Shown here: piece by piece, positions 34,268 to 43,578 of the stretch
Layout: every line of letters starts with the position of its first letter
How positions within the stretch are numbered: the stretch's first letter is position 1
Source of the DNA: Alistipes sp.
GTDB lineage: Bacteria; Bacteroidota; Bacteroidia; Bacteroidales; Rikenellaceae
NCBI GenBank assembly: GCA_017532885.1
Contig: JAFXIS010000039.1
Location: 1-64,000, forward strand
Direction: 5' to 3'
DNA: 64,000 nt
Program-made: the position numbers and the translations under genes
Notes under the pieces: model-generated
Databases searched by the model: none
Told to the model about the DNA's origin: nothing
The model's input: only the letters and a program-made list of their open reading frames with translations

Positions 34268-34720
34268 TTAAGCTACGGCGTTAGAGATAAGGAATGTAGC
34301 AGCTACGGTCAAGATAGCGTACAACTCGGGGAACGCTCCCAAGATAAGGGTCTTACCCATAACATCGTGACCATTACCGATTGCAGCGATACCGTTAGCA
34401 CAAACCTTACCCTGGAAGATAGCAGCAGCCAAATTAACGATACCTACCAATACACCTGCACCAAATACGGCAGCAGCCTGGAACATAGTAATATCGGCTG
34501 TCAAAAGGCCCTGAACCATAAAGAAACATACGAAACCGTAAAGACCCTGTGAACCGGGAAGAGCTGAAAGAATCATGTAGCTACCGAATGCGCTACCATT
34601 CTTCTTCATTGCACCTACTGCGGCCTGACCGCAAATAGAAGTACCTACCGCTGAAGCGATACCTGCCAAACCTACCATAAGTGCTACACCTACATAGGCC
34701 AAAATCAAAGCTGAATTCAT
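34268..34720 (-). CDS. ntpK: V-type ATPase subunit K (proteolipid)
   Basis: Rotor-ring subunit, 150 aa with four membrane helices in two hairpins, as in Enterococcus NtpK. The ion-site residues of NtpK align: Leu, Thr and Gln in LPGTQGLYGF are here LPGSQGLYGF, the second Gln is in IFQGKV, and the carboxylate Glu is in FPELYAIL. Four of the five Na+ ligands are thus identical and the fifth is a conservative Thr-to-Ser change. That suggests Na+ rather than H+ coupling, but this is inference. It is the last gene of the operon, 42 bp after subunit I. Confidence 0.94.
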   Translation of the reverse strand: MNSALILAYVGVALMVGLAGIASAVGTSICGQAAVGAMKKNGSAFGSYMILSALPGSQGLYGFVCFFMVQGLLTADITMFQAAAVFGAGVLVGIVNLAAAIFQGKVCANGIAAIGNGHDVMGKTLILGAFPELYAILTVAATFLISNAVA

Positions 34721-34762
34721 AATTGTTTTGTTTTTTTAGTTTTTGTTTTTATTGTTTGTTAT

Positions 34763-36625
34763 CTATTTTTCGTCATTTTTCAATGGCTCAAAAGCGCGTG
34801 TTGTCATCTCAAAGCCCGCATTCTTATAGAACTCCACAAATGTGAGTCGCATAGGGTGTACGAACGATGAAATTGACGACATAAAGAGGTTGATACCGTG
34901 ACCAATCAACAGAATTACGGTAGCACCCAAAATCTGGAAGATAGTACCTACACCGAAATCGCCAATACCTTCAGAAAGGCCCGTAAGACCAAGTGCCAAA
35001 GAGTTGAACACCTGAGCCAGAACGCCTCCCGAAAGACCGATAGCGAAGAGTCGGATATATGAAAGCACATCACTCAACAGACCCGTTATATTGTTATAGG
35101 TATCCCACAATCCTCCGGCGAAGTTAATAATCGGATTACGCTTGATATCGCTCAAGAACAACATCAACACAGCACCTATGCCCAACACGACATAGAACGC
35201 CGTAGATGAAGTAGTAAAGCCGGGGATAACCCACGCAGGGTTCAACATCTGCAAACCACCCGCAAGACAAGCCGAAAGCAGGATGATAAACCAGCCCAAT
35301 TGAGCAAACACCGTAGTAATACCGAAATACTTAGCCTTGAAGCAGATGTTTAGGAACATACCGAACAGAATCTGAACAACTCCCAACGCCAAAGCCAATG
35401 TAAAGAACTGGTTATGGAAATCGAGGAACGGCGACTCGGCGATACTCTCATAGCCCAACATATCGGGAATACTCATTCCAAACAAAGAACCGGTATACAA
35501 TCCGAACAGAGTAGTAGCACCTCCGCAAATCATTGTAAGCGATGCCGCCTGACGCATTGACTTGCCACCCTTCACAAAGAGCGCTGTACCCAAAGCAAAG
35601 AGGATTGCTCCATAACCTGCATCATTCAAACATATTGCAAAGAACAACATATAGAACGGAGCAAAGAAAGGTGTCAAATCCAGAGTACCATACTTCGGCA
35701 AGGCATACATACCTCCGATAAGCTCGAACAAACGCGCAAAGCGATTATTCTTCAACTTAACCGGAGTATCATCCTCCTCGGTAGGGTCGCTCTTAAGATA
35801 TACTACACCCGGATACTCCTCCAGCAAAGCGTCTACCTCCTTTGAGCGGTCTGCCTCGGCCCAACCCTCCATAATAACGAGTGAGCCATCCGCAGCTTCA
35901 CCTGCCGAGCCGAGAATCTTAACCTCCTGCAAGCGGCAAGAGAGCTTCGAGAGCTCCTTCTCAACAAGCGCAAGGCTCTTGGCGCAGCGTGACAACTCCG
36001 AATTCAACGCCTCAACCTGCTGTTGCAACTCAGCAGCCTCGGCAGCAGCCGCACGGTAGTCCATAGCCGGCATCTTAATCTCCTGAGCATCAAGTGCAAC
36101 CTCCTCATTTCCGGTCGCTACAACCACGAAATATACCGAAGTAGAGGTGCGGGCAATCTCCACCAAAGTATGAGCCTCGCCCCACGATGCAGCATTCTCA
36201 TCAAAATCGCCTGTTGAAGCGATGAAATAGCGCAAAACAACGCCTTGAGCCGACAACTTATCGCGAAGCTCCGCAGAGAACTCTCCCCACGGCTCCAGCT
36301 CCTCCGACATCTTCTCCAAGCGTGCAATATCACCCATAAGCGCACTCTTACGCTGCATTACATCAACATATGCGTCAAATGCCTCCTCTCCCGTAGGATA
36401 AGGTTTCGCATCCGACTGCATCTGCTCGCTCTCGGCAAACTCCTTAAGTTGCTCGACAGCCTTTGTGCAACGCTCGATGTCGCTAACCAACTGACGGTCC
36501 TGCTCCTTAGGCTCCCAGCCTGTAGTTGTGATATCGACCAATCCAAGCTCGCGCAAACGAGCGATAAAATCGTCACTCTGTGTTGCCAGCAACACAAAGT
36601 CATATCGTGACATCTTAACTATCAT
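34763..36625 (-). CDS. ntpI: V-type ATPase subunit I (a-subunit)
   Basis: Stator membrane subunit carrying the ion half-channels. It is 620 aa. The N-terminal half is cytoplasmic with two coiled coils (about 45-110 and 190-235). The C-terminal half (about 320-600) has seven or eight membrane helices, including LSYIRLFAIGLSGGVLAQVFNSLAL, which holds the conserved Arg facing the rotor. It ends with FVHPMRLTFVEFYKN. The ATG overlaps the subunit D stop (ATGA). An internal ATG at 36613 is an alternative start. Confidence 0.94.
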   Translation of the reverse strand: MIVKMSRYDFVLLATQSDDFIARLRELGLVDITTTGWEPKEQDRQLVSDIERCTKAVEQLKEFAESEQMQSDAKPYPTGEEAFDAYVDVMQRKSALMGDIARLEKMSEELEPWGEFSAELRDKLSAQGVVLRYFIASTGDFDENAASWGEAHTLVEIARTSTSVYFVVVATGNEEVALDAQEIKMPAMDYRAAAAEAAELQQQVEALNSELSRCAKSLALVEKELSKLSCRLQEVKILGSAGEAADGSLVIMEGWAEADRSKEVDALLEEYPGVVYLKSDPTEEDDTPVKLKNNRFARLFELIGGMYALPKYGTLDLTPFFAPFYMLFFAICLNDAGYGAILFALGTALFVKGGKSMRQAASLTMICGGATTLFGLYTGSLFGMSIPDMLGYESIAESPFLDFHNQFFTLALALGVVQILFGMFLNICFKAKYFGITTVFAQLGWFIILLSACLAGGLQMLNPAWVIPGFTTSSTAFYVVLGIGAVLMLFLSDIKRNPIINFAGGLWDTYNNITGLLSDVLSYIRLFAIGLSGGVLAQVFNSLALGLTGLSEGIGDFGVGTIFQILGATVILLIGHGINLFMSSISSFVHPMRLTFVEFYKNAGFEMTTRAFEPLKNDEK

Positions 36626-37230
36626 AGCATAGACCCCTCCGCGGCCTGTTGTTGACGGGTTTTAACAATCTTCTGTGCCGACTTCGAGAGGTTCTCCTCG
36701 TCCTCCATAAATCGCTTAATCTTACGAATGGCATCCTCATAGCCGGGGATTTGAACCTTCTCGTAAAGATTTACCTTCTGCGTGGTCTTGCGGCGTGCAT
36801 AATCCAGCAACTCCATCTTGCGATTGTAAACCTCATACTCGATGCCCAGCTTTGCCAAGCGCTTAAGCAAATCTATGCCGTCAGCATACCACACCGGTGA
36901 AGAAAAGAGGTCGTACTCCTTCTCCTCGAAGCGTACATCCTCCAACAGCGGTGTGCGCACACCCGCGATTTTCTGCTCCGAGAGGTTCACCTCGACAACT
37001 CGCAAAAGCGTCGTATCGAACTCTCCCCACAGAGCTACCATATAGTCGTACTCGGCTGCCAAAGCATCCAACCTACGACGGTAGTCGCGAGCGGTATCCT
37101 TCGCCTTCTTAACCTCGGAACGCAACGCCGACTCCTTACTCTTGATTGTAGGGAGCGCTGTCTGGCGCATTTTCAGCTGTTTGCCGAGTTCGCCGAGCGA
37201 AGTTTTGTTATACTGAAATTTAATAGCCAT
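36622..37230 (-). CDS. ntpD: V-type ATPase subunit D (central shaft)
   Basis: A 202-aa, long antiparallel coiled-coil shaft subunit that turns inside the A3B3 head. It starts IKFQYNKTSLGELGKQLKMRQTALPTIKSK, the normal D-subunit N-terminal helix, and ends with a second long helix (EDAIRKIKRFMEDEENLSKSAQKIVKTR). It lies 7 bp after subunit B and overlaps subunit I. No separate subunit F, which normally binds D, is found in the cluster. Confidence 0.92.
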   Translation of the reverse strand: MAIKFQYNKTSLGELGKQLKMRQTALPTIKSKESALRSEVKKAKDTARDYRRRLDALAAEYDYMVALWGEFDTTLLRVVEVNLSEQKIAGVRTPLLEDVRFEEKEYDLFSSPVWYADGIDLLKRLAKLGIEYEVYNRKMELLDYARRKTTQKVNLYEKVQIPGYEDAIRKIKRFMEDEENLSKSAQKIVKTRQQQAAEGSML

Positions 37231-37237
37231 AGCTTAA

Positions 37238-38557
37238 TTATGCTTTCCAATACTTTGCAATAAGTTCTGCCTTGATAGCAACCTCCTCCTTTGAGAAGTT
37301 CTCTGCGAAGAGTTCCCATGCGGTATCAAGCATCTGCTCAATCTCGATATTTACATCGATAGCCAACAACTTCTCCGAATAGTCGTGAGCAAACTTAAGC
37401 GCACGCTCGTCGTAATCCGAGAGGTCGAAACCATTCTCCAACTTAGTCTTTGCGTTAGCTGCATCGGCATACAAACGCACGCAGGCGTTCATTACCTGAG
37501 GATGGTCCTCACGAGTCTTCTTGCCGATTACGAGCTGCTTCAAACGCGACAATGAACGGAAGGGGTCTACGATAACCTTACCTGTGTCAGAGTCGTTACG
37601 AAGGAAGAGCTGACCCTCGGTGATATAACCCGTATTATCGGGAATAGCGTGAGTAATATCACCTCCCGACAAGGTTGTAACGGCGATAATGGTAATTGAA
37701 CCGCCATTAGGCAACTGAACGGCCTTCTCGTAAATCTTTGCCAAATCCGAATAGAGAGAACCCGGCATAGAGTCCTTTGAAGGAATCTGGTCCATACGAT
37801 TTGACACGATAGCGAGTGCATCAGCATACAAGGTCATATCGGTCAAAAGCACCAATACCTTCTCGCCCTTATCTACTGCAAAGTACTCAGCGGCAGTCAA
37901 TGCCATATCGGGAACCAACAGACGCTCTACGGGAGGATTCTCCGTAGTATTTACGAACGACACGATACGGTCCAACGCACCGGCGTTCTCGAACACCTGC
38001 TTAAAGTAGAGGAAGTCGTCATTGGTAAGTCCCATACCACCCAAGATAATCTTGTCGGCCTTAGCACGCAATGCCACATTTGCCATAACGGCGTTGTAAG
38101 GCTGGTCGGGGTCAGCGAAGAAGGGAATCTTCTGACCTGATACGATGGTGTTGTTAAGGTCGATACCTGCGATACCCGTAGCAATAAGCTCCGAAGGCTG
38201 AATACGACGGAAGGGGTTTACGGTAGGACCACCAATCTCGCGCGCCTCACCCTCGATAGGCTCACCACCCTCCAAAGGCTCACCATAGGCGTTGAAGAAA
38301 CGACCTGCCAAATTATCCGAAACACGCAACTTGGGCGCCTCGCCATGGAATACTACCTCAGAGTCGGTAGCCAAGCCCTCGGTACCTGCAAATACCTGCA
38401 AGGTAACATTCTCGCCCATAATCTTCACCACCTGTGCCAACTTACCGCCTACGGTAGCCAACTCGTCGTTACCTACGCCCGTAGCACGAAGCGTAATGGT
38501 AGCCTTGGTGATGTTATCAATCTTTGTATATACTTTCTGAAATGCTCTTGTTGTCAT
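37238..38557 (-). CDS. ntpB: V-type ATPase subunit B
   Basis: Non-catalytic head subunit, 439 aa. It lacks a P-loop, as expected, and shows GEPLEGGEPIEGEAREIGGPTVNPFRRIQPSELIATGIAGID, KIPFFADPDQPYNAVMANVA, VLLTDMTLYADALAIVSNRMDQIPSKDSMPGSLYSDLAKIYEKA and the RLKQLVIGKKTREDHPQV tail. It follows subunit A by 7 bp. Confidence 0.96.
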   Translation of the reverse strand: MTTRAFQKVYTKIDNITKATITLRATGVGNDELATVGGKLAQVVKIMGENVTLQVFAGTEGLATDSEVVFHGEAPKLRVSDNLAGRFFNAYGEPLEGGEPIEGEAREIGGPTVNPFRRIQPSELIATGIAGIDLNNTIVSGQKIPFFADPDQPYNAVMANVALRAKADKIILGGMGLTNDDFLYFKQVFENAGALDRIVSFVNTTENPPVERLLVPDMALTAAEYFAVDKGEKVLVLLTDMTLYADALAIVSNRMDQIPSKDSMPGSLYSDLAKIYEKAVQLPNGGSITIIAVTTLSGGDITHAIPDNTGYITEGQLFLRNDSDTGKVIVDPFRSLSRLKQLVIGKKTREDHPQVMNACVRLYADAANAKTKLENGFDLSDYDERALKFAHDYSEKLLAIDVNIEIEQMLDTAWELFAENFSKEEVAIKAELIAKYWKA

Positions 38558-38564
38558 CGCTGCC

Positions 38565-40322
38565 CTATTTTGAGAGTTGATTATTCACTGTCTCCTCGAT
38601 TTGACGCTTATAATCGAAGAACTTTTCGCTCTGCCACTCCGAGTAGTTCATCTGACGGAAGAGGTTGATAAGGCCCTTGAAGAACTTTGAACATGCCTCG
38701 AAATCACTGAAATCAAATGATTTGTGGCATACATCAAGAACCATCTCATACATCATCTTCTGACGCTCGATAGGACAGTTTGCATCAATATCATCAAATG
38801 CGTCCTGCTGCAAAATCACGAAGTCGATAAGCTCCGACTTCCAGAAACGCTCGTGGTATGCTACGGGTACACCGTCATCACCCAAGATGTTAATCTGGTC
38901 GTTAGCCTCCTTACCGCGCTGTACGATAGTCTTACCCTCATACACCTCCGATACCCAATTCTTACCGATGTGGCCATCCAAATACTCGGCAACCTCGGGA
39001 TACTCCAAATACTTAGAGTAAGAATCCAATGGGTCGATAGCAGGATAACGCTTTGAGTCGGCACGACCCTGTGACAAAGCGTAGAAACAACGCGCAGCCT
39101 TCTTTGTAGACTCTGTAACGGGCTCCTTCAAGTTACCACCCGCAGGCGACACCGTACCGAGGAATGTAACAGAACCTGTCTGGCCATTATTCAGTTTAAC
39201 CAAACCGGCACGCGCATAGAAGTTAGAGATAACGGCTGACAAGTCCATAGGGAAGGCGTCCTGACCGGGCAACTCCTCCAAACGGTTTGACATCTCACGC
39301 AAAGCCTGAGCCCAACGCGATGTAGAGTCCGCCATAACCAACACCTTCAAGCCCATAGCACGATAGTACTCACCGATAGTCATACCGGTATATACCGACG
39401 CCTCACGAGCCGCAACGGGCATGTTTGAGGTGTTACAGATGATGATTGTACGCTCCATGAGCTTATGGCCTGTACGAGAGTCGATGAGTTCGGGGAACTC
39501 GGCGAAAATCTCCACAACCTCATTTGCACGCTCACCACACGCAACGATGATGATTACATCGGCATCCGCCTGCTTTGAGATAGCGTGCTGAAGCACGGTC
39601 TTACCTGCGCCGAAGGGTCCGGGGATAAAACCGGTACCACCCTCAGCCAAGGGATTGAATGTATCGATAGCGCGAACACCGGTCTCCATAACGCGTGAAG
39701 GACGCGGTTTCTCGGTATAGCAACGGATAGCCTGCTTAACGGGCCACTTCTGCACCATTGTGATGTTATACTCGTTGCCATCCTTATCTGCTACAACTGC
39801 GATAGTATCGGTAACCTTGTACTCACCTGCCTTCGCTACGCTCTTTACGGTATATGTAGCCTGCATAATGAAAGGAACCATAATCTTGTGGTCTACCCAC
39901 TGCTCCTTCACCTGGCCCAACCAATCACCGGCTGTAACCTTATCACCAGTCTTTGCCAAAGGAGAGAACTCCCACTTGCGCTCAAAATCGATAGGCTCGG
40001 TGATTGAACCACGATTGATGAACAGACCGTCCATCTTCTCCAAGTCGTTCTGCAAACCATCGTAGTTACGCGACAAAAGGCCCGGTGCCAATGTTGCCTC
40101 CAACATATGGCCCATAAACTCAACCTTGTCGCCAATCTTCAAGCCTCGGGTACTATCGTACACCTGAACATAGGCGTCATCGCCTATGACCTTGATGACC
40201 TCCGCCATCATACGGGTCTCACCACAATAGACATAACATATCTCGTTCTGTCCCACCGCACCGTCAGCCTTGACAATCACGATGTTTGAGATGATACCGT
40301 TTACTCGTCCTAAAGTTTTCAT
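38565..40322 (-). CDS. ntpA: V-type ATPase catalytic subunit A
   Basis: Catalytic head subunit, 585 aa. It has an N-terminal beta barrel and the bulge domain characteristic of V/A-type A subunits. The P-loop is GPFGAGKTVLQH, then ACGERANEVVEIFAEFPEL (catalytic Glu), NTSNMPVAAREASVYTGMTIGEYYRAMG and MADSTSRWAQALREMSNRLEELPGQDAFPMDLSAVISNFYARAG. Its order E, DUF2764, A, B, D, I, K is the form I associate with Bacteroidetes and some spirochaetes. ATP hydrolysis or synthesis direction cannot be told from sequence. Confidence 0.97.
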   Translation of the reverse strand: MKTLGRVNGIISNIVIVKADGAVGQNEICYVYCGETRMMAEVIKVIGDDAYVQVYDSTRGLKIGDKVEFMGHMLEATLAPGLLSRNYDGLQNDLEKMDGLFINRGSITEPIDFERKWEFSPLAKTGDKVTAGDWLGQVKEQWVDHKIMVPFIMQATYTVKSVAKAGEYKVTDTIAVVADKDGNEYNITMVQKWPVKQAIRCYTEKPRPSRVMETGVRAIDTFNPLAEGGTGFIPGPFGAGKTVLQHAISKQADADVIIIVACGERANEVVEIFAEFPELIDSRTGHKLMERTIIICNTSNMPVAAREASVYTGMTIGEYYRAMGLKVLVMADSTSRWAQALREMSNRLEELPGQDAFPMDLSAVISNFYARAGLVKLNNGQTGSVTFLGTVSPAGGNLKEPVTESTKKAARCFYALSQGRADSKRYPAIDPLDSYSKYLEYPEVAEYLDGHIGKNWVSEVYEGKTIVQRGKEANDQINILGDDGVPVAYHERFWKSELIDFVILQQDAFDDIDANCPIERQKMMYEMVLDVCHKSFDFSDFEACSKFFKGLINLFRQMNYSEWQSEKFFDYKRQIEETVNNQLSK

Positions 40323-40333
40323 TTATCTTGTTT

Positions 40334-41167
40334 TTATTGTTTATTTACCAAATCTTTGCCGTCGAGTTCAGCAATAATGCGCTCAAACATCTCACGACCA
40401 CGCTTCGCATCAAGCAATGCCCAGCGAGCCACGATATTGATTTTTGCCAAATACGACAGGATGGCGTTGATATTAAAATAGTCGAAGCCTGCGAGTTCAT
40501 TCGCCTGCTCCCAGCGCACAAGGTCAATCTTATGCTCCTTCTCCACAAGGTTCTGCTCATCATTGACAGCCGTAATGACAGCATCAATATATGCCACCTC
40601 GCCACGCAAGCCGAAATCGGCTGCCGACGAACGCTGCAACTGCTCAACAACATCTCCGCCACCAATAGTCACACTCTCCACAGGGCGATTGGCAGTGCGA
40701 GCAACAGCCGCAGCCGACACATTGCGCAAAGTGCGGTCGAACTCCGACCACTCACGCAAGAAACGGCACTTCGACTTTGCACACTCCTCATAGTAGGCAG
40801 TAAGCAGAGCCTTCTCAAAGCTGCGCGTCATATCCAACCCCTCAGCATCCTCACCCTCCGGGTCTGCATAGGCTCTAACAACGCGAGCCACAGCCTCGGG
40901 CAACTGCTTAGGTGCGGTAAGCTCCTCTGCCAACTCCTCCTTAGAGATATTTCCCAAAGGATTATAGGCCGAGCGGGCAGCACGCAGCGCAATGATATTC
41001 TCACAATCGTAGTAACCATACATTAGGCGTACCGCATTGGCATCCGAAGCCGAAATCCCCTCCATAATCTCGGCAACAATCTCTGTTGCGTCGAAACCTT
41101 TGGTATCGGCATCGAGCGTATACTCCTTGAGTCCGGCAACTAACGAATAGTAATTTTTCTCAAACAT
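40334..41167 (-). CDS. DUF2764 protein, likely V-ATPase C/d-type subunit
   Basis: A 277-aa predicted mainly helical protein without membrane segments, located between subunits E and A (11 bp from each). It occupies the place where a subunit C (d-type rotor-stator linker) would be expected. It contains YGYYDCENIIALR near residues 50-62, reminiscent of the D-x-x-N-...-R segments of C subunits, and a C-terminal helix ending ALLDAKRGREMFERII. The assignment as a functional C subunit is inference from position and rough similarity. Confidence 0.8.
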   Translation of the reverse strand: MFEKNYYSLVAGLKEYTLDADTKGFDATEIVAEIMEGISASDANAVRLMYGYYDCENIIALRAARSAYNPLGNISKEELAEELTAPKQLPEAVARVVRAYADPEGEDAEGLDMTRSFEKALLTAYYEECAKSKCRFLREWSEFDRTLRNVSAAAVARTANRPVESVTIGGGDVVEQLQRSSAADFGLRGEVAYIDAVITAVNDEQNLVEKEHKIDLVRWEQANELAGFDYFNINAILSYLAKINIVARWALLDAKRGREMFERIIAELDGKDLVNKQ

Positions 41168-41178
41168 AACTCTCTATG

Positions 41179-41784
41179 CTAAAAAAGAAGTTTTGCAACC
41201 TTCTCGCGCAAATAACCACCGAGCAATGCCTCGAAAGCCTCGTCAGAGAATGAGATGTAATAACCACCCTTCTTCTCGCCTACCTTGAAGCCGCTCTTAA
41301 CATCAGCTGCGAAGCCGAGCTCCACACCCTCTGCAAGCAAAGCCTTAGCAACAGCCTCGAACTCCTTATTGAGCTCTGCCTTCTTAGCCTCGGGCAGCAA
41401 AGCTGAAAGCTCTACCTTTGCACCATTGTTCCAATTCTTGGCAACAGCCAACAACATATCCTTGATAAATGCAACATCAAGGTTTGCCTTCTTAACTCCC
41501 TCAGATGTAGCCTTTGCTACTACGAGGTTCTCAATCTCGGCCTTAATCTTGGCAACAGCCTGCTTACCTGCCAATGAAATCTCGGTCATGGCATTCTTCT
41601 CAACATCGGCAGCCTTATTCTCGGCATCGGCGATGATTTTAGCAGCACGCGCCTCGGCGTCAGCCACAATTTTCTGAGCTTCGCTCTTTGCCGCAGCCAC
41701 AAGATTGTCTGCCTCGGCACGGCCCTTCTCCAAACCCTGCTGATAGAGTTTGTCGGTCAATTGCTGAAGTTTTGTATTTTCCAT
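41179..41784 (-). CDS. ntpE: V-type ATPase subunit E
   Basis: Peripheral stalk subunit, 201 aa. It has a long Ala/Lys/Glu-rich N-terminal helix (about 5-75: AAKSEAQKIVADAEARAAKIIADAENKAADVE in character) and a globular C-terminal domain (about 100-200). It is the first gene of the operon, with a leader of about 80 nt from a well-formed promoter at 41871-41901. In other V-ATPases E pairs with subunit G/H, and no such gene is seen here. Confidence 0.88.
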   Translation of the reverse strand: MENTKLQQLTDKLYQQGLEKGRAEADNLVAAAKSEAQKIVADAEARAAKIIADAENKAADVEKNAMTEISLAGKQAVAKIKAEIENLVVAKATSEGVKKANLDVAFIKDMLLAVAKNWNNGAKVELSALLPEAKKAELNKEFEAVAKALLAEGVELGFAADVKSGFKVGEKKGGYYISFSDEAFEALLGGYLREKVAKLLF

Positions 41785-41870
41785 AATTATATATTTGTTT
41801 GTTAATTGTTTATTGGCACTTTTGATTATTGAGCAACCTCGCTTATATACATATATATAAAAAAGCGTCG

Positions 41871-41901
41871 CAAAGTTACTTAAATTATTGGCTTAAACAA
41901 A
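41871..41901 (-). promoter_or_regulatory. V-ATPase operon promoter
   Basis: On the minus strand TTTG (41901-41898), 19 bp, TAACTTTG (41878-41871). Both elements and the spacing match the Bacteroidetes primary sigma consensus. The start of transcription is expected near 41864, about 80 nt before the subunit E ATG. Confidence 0.8.
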
Positions 41902-42016
41902 ATTTAATCACTACTTTTTCTCGCATAAAAACTCCTACCGCACCTATTGATGTAAAATGCTGACAGAATGTCCAATTTTAAGCTAAACACAACTATCTAT
42001 CCCACAATACTTTCGG

Positions 42017-42044
42017 GACATATTTAGCTACAATCGGCACAAAA
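42017..42044 (-). promoter_or_regulatory. Shared upstream motif, copy 2
   Basis: Begins GACATAT and ends AATCGGCACAAAA on the plus strand, like 34089-34118. It is about 145 bp upstream of the V-ATPase promoter and downstream of the DUF4301 gene. Function unknown. Confidence 0.4.
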
Positions 42045-42069
42045 TTTCACACCTCATCCGGTACAACAA

Positions 42070-42109
42070 AAAAAAGCGGAGATGTACCATTCCGAGCATA
42101 CATCCCCGC
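42070..42109 (-). terminator. Intrinsic terminator after the DUF4301 gene
   Basis: Imperfect 11-bp stem GCGGAGATGTA (42076-42086) / TACATCCCCGC (42099-42109), then eight T on the minus strand (42075-42068). It is 30 bp past the stop codon. Confidence 0.82.
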
Positions 42110-42138
42110 CTTATAACGGCTATATTTTCAATAATTTC

Positions 42139-43578
42139 CTACTCCGACTGATGCTCCGGGCGCAACAAGTCCAGAACGACCTTCACGGGTGAGAATGTAG
42201 TAATAGGTACCTCCACCAAAACAGTATTCCAGTTAGCCATAGCACCATTCCACAATCCCGGTAACTCCTGCGCACGCAACTCTCTTCCGCCGCTTGACTT
42301 CGACGATATAAATCCGGTAGAGGGGTCGGTATACTCTCGCAAATCGAACTTCGTACCATCAAAACGCTTCACACCGCATACCAAATCCACGGGGTTGAAG
42401 TGTGTCGCCGACTGCATAAGATGCAAATCCTCGGGGGCAATTTGGCTCGACTCGGCAATCTGCAACGACTGCATACCATCCTGAGCCTCAACCCAGAACG
42501 GGCCACCACCCGGCTCACCCTGATTGCGCACCACGCCACACACTCTAATAGGTCTATCGAGCAACTCGCGCAGAGTATGAAAATCCCAATCCTCGGGCAA
42601 TTTCACGCACAGTTTCTGCTCAACAAACGCCGCGATAGCCTCGATATCGGCAACTCCCGAGTCGATAGCTTTGATATAAGCAAAAGCCTGCTCCTGAAGT
42701 TCCAACAGCACTCCGGCAAGAGCCTTTTTGTAGCGAATCGTATCGCCACGACGCGAGTCGGTTGTAACATTATCAATATTCTTCACAAAGATAATATCGG
42801 CATCAATATCATTGAGATTTTCGATTAGCGCTCCATGTCCCGCAGGGCGGAAAAGCAACTTACCTTCATCGGTCCTAAATGGTGTATTATCGGGATTTAC
42901 AGCGATAGTATCGGTCGAAGGTTTCTGCACCGAGAACGACACATTATACTTCACACCATACTGCTCCTCATAGAAGGGTTGAGTAGAGCCCAACACATCC
43001 CAAAAGCCTCCCATATGCTCCTCCGAAACAGTGAAATGGATAAAGACATCGTCGCCTGAGCGAGCATAAGCAGCACCCTCGACCATATGCTCCTCCACGG
43101 CTTTGCGATTGCCATCCTCATAGGCGTGGAATGTAACCAAACCCTTTGGCTTTGAACCATACGCCAAGCCATGCTTTACGATAGCCGCCACAACCTCCTC
43201 GTCGGTAGATTTTTCGTTAATAAAATGCTCTAACTCAGGCCAGAAAGCGAACTTTTCGATATTCTCCAACAGTGTATCTATGCCCTTGCCGCGACGGCCC
43301 TCATTCACAAACTCAAACAACTCTTTGAACATGCGGGTTGCAGCGCCCGAAGCCGGTACAAACTTAACAACCTTCTTGGTTGCCGACTCGGCATCGTAAC
43401 GCGCAGTGGCGCGTGTCATCTCCTCGCCACCCAGCACCTTCACGCCATCACCGACCGAAGCTGCTCGCACCACTTTAAGGAAGGGAAAACCCTTTTTGAA
43501 ATTATCTATCTGTTGCTCAACACTCTGCTGCGAGAGTCCATGAGCGGCAATCTGCCGCAAATCTTCATTACTAAACAT
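42139..43578 (-). CDS. DUF4301 family protein
   Basis: A 479-aa cytoplasmic protein; the ATG at 43578 is preferred over a TTG at 43587. It matches what I know as DUF4301: an N-terminal EDLRQIAAHGLSQQSVEQQIDNFKKGFPFLKVVRAASVGDGV, a glycine-containing FVPASGAATRMFKELFEF, KGLVTFHAYEDGNRKAVEEHMVEGA and a C-terminal SSKSSGGRELRAQELPGLWNGAMANWNTVLVEVP. The ASGAATRM and KPKGL blocks resemble a nucleotidyltransferase-like sugar-nucleotide fold, but that is only an impression. No function is assigned. It has its own -7 box (CAAAAATA at 43657-43664, minus strand) and terminator, so it is a single-gene unit. Confidence 0.82.
   Translation of the reverse strand: MFSNEDLRQIAAHGLSQQSVEQQIDNFKKGFPFLKVVRAASVGDGVKVLGGEEMTRATARYDAESATKKVVKFVPASGAATRMFKELFEFVNEGRRGKGIDTLLENIEKFAFWPELEHFINEKSTDEEVVAAIVKHGLAYGSKPKGLVTFHAYEDGNRKAVEEHMVEGAAYARSGDDVFIHFTVSEEHMGGFWDVLGSTQPFYEEQYGVKYNVSFSVQKPSTDTIAVNPDNTPFRTDEGKLLFRPAGHGALIENLNDIDADIIFVKNIDNVTTDSRRGDTIRYKKALAGVLLELQEQAFAYIKAIDSGVADIEAIAAFVEQKLCVKLPEDWDFHTLRELLDRPIRVCGVVRNQGEPGGGPFWVEAQDGMQSLQIAESSQIAPEDLHLMQSATHFNPVDLVCGVKRFDGTKFDLREYTDPSTGFISSKSSGGRELRAQELPGLWNGAMANWNTVLVEVPITTFSPVKVVLDLLRPEHQSE

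Larger units (their letters stand above)
41785..42069. other. Intergenic region upstream of the V-ATPase operon
   Basis: No gene. It contains the operon promoter (41871-41901), a shared motif (42017-42044) and AT-rich sequence with GCTAAA/TTTAGC words. The DUF4301 terminator follows at 42070-42109. Confidence 0.6.

Noticed and set aside
34089..42044. V-ATPase operon as a mobile island between direct repeats
   Set aside because: The flanking 28-30 bp motif is imperfect, there is no integrase or transposase, and composition and promoter type match the surroundings.
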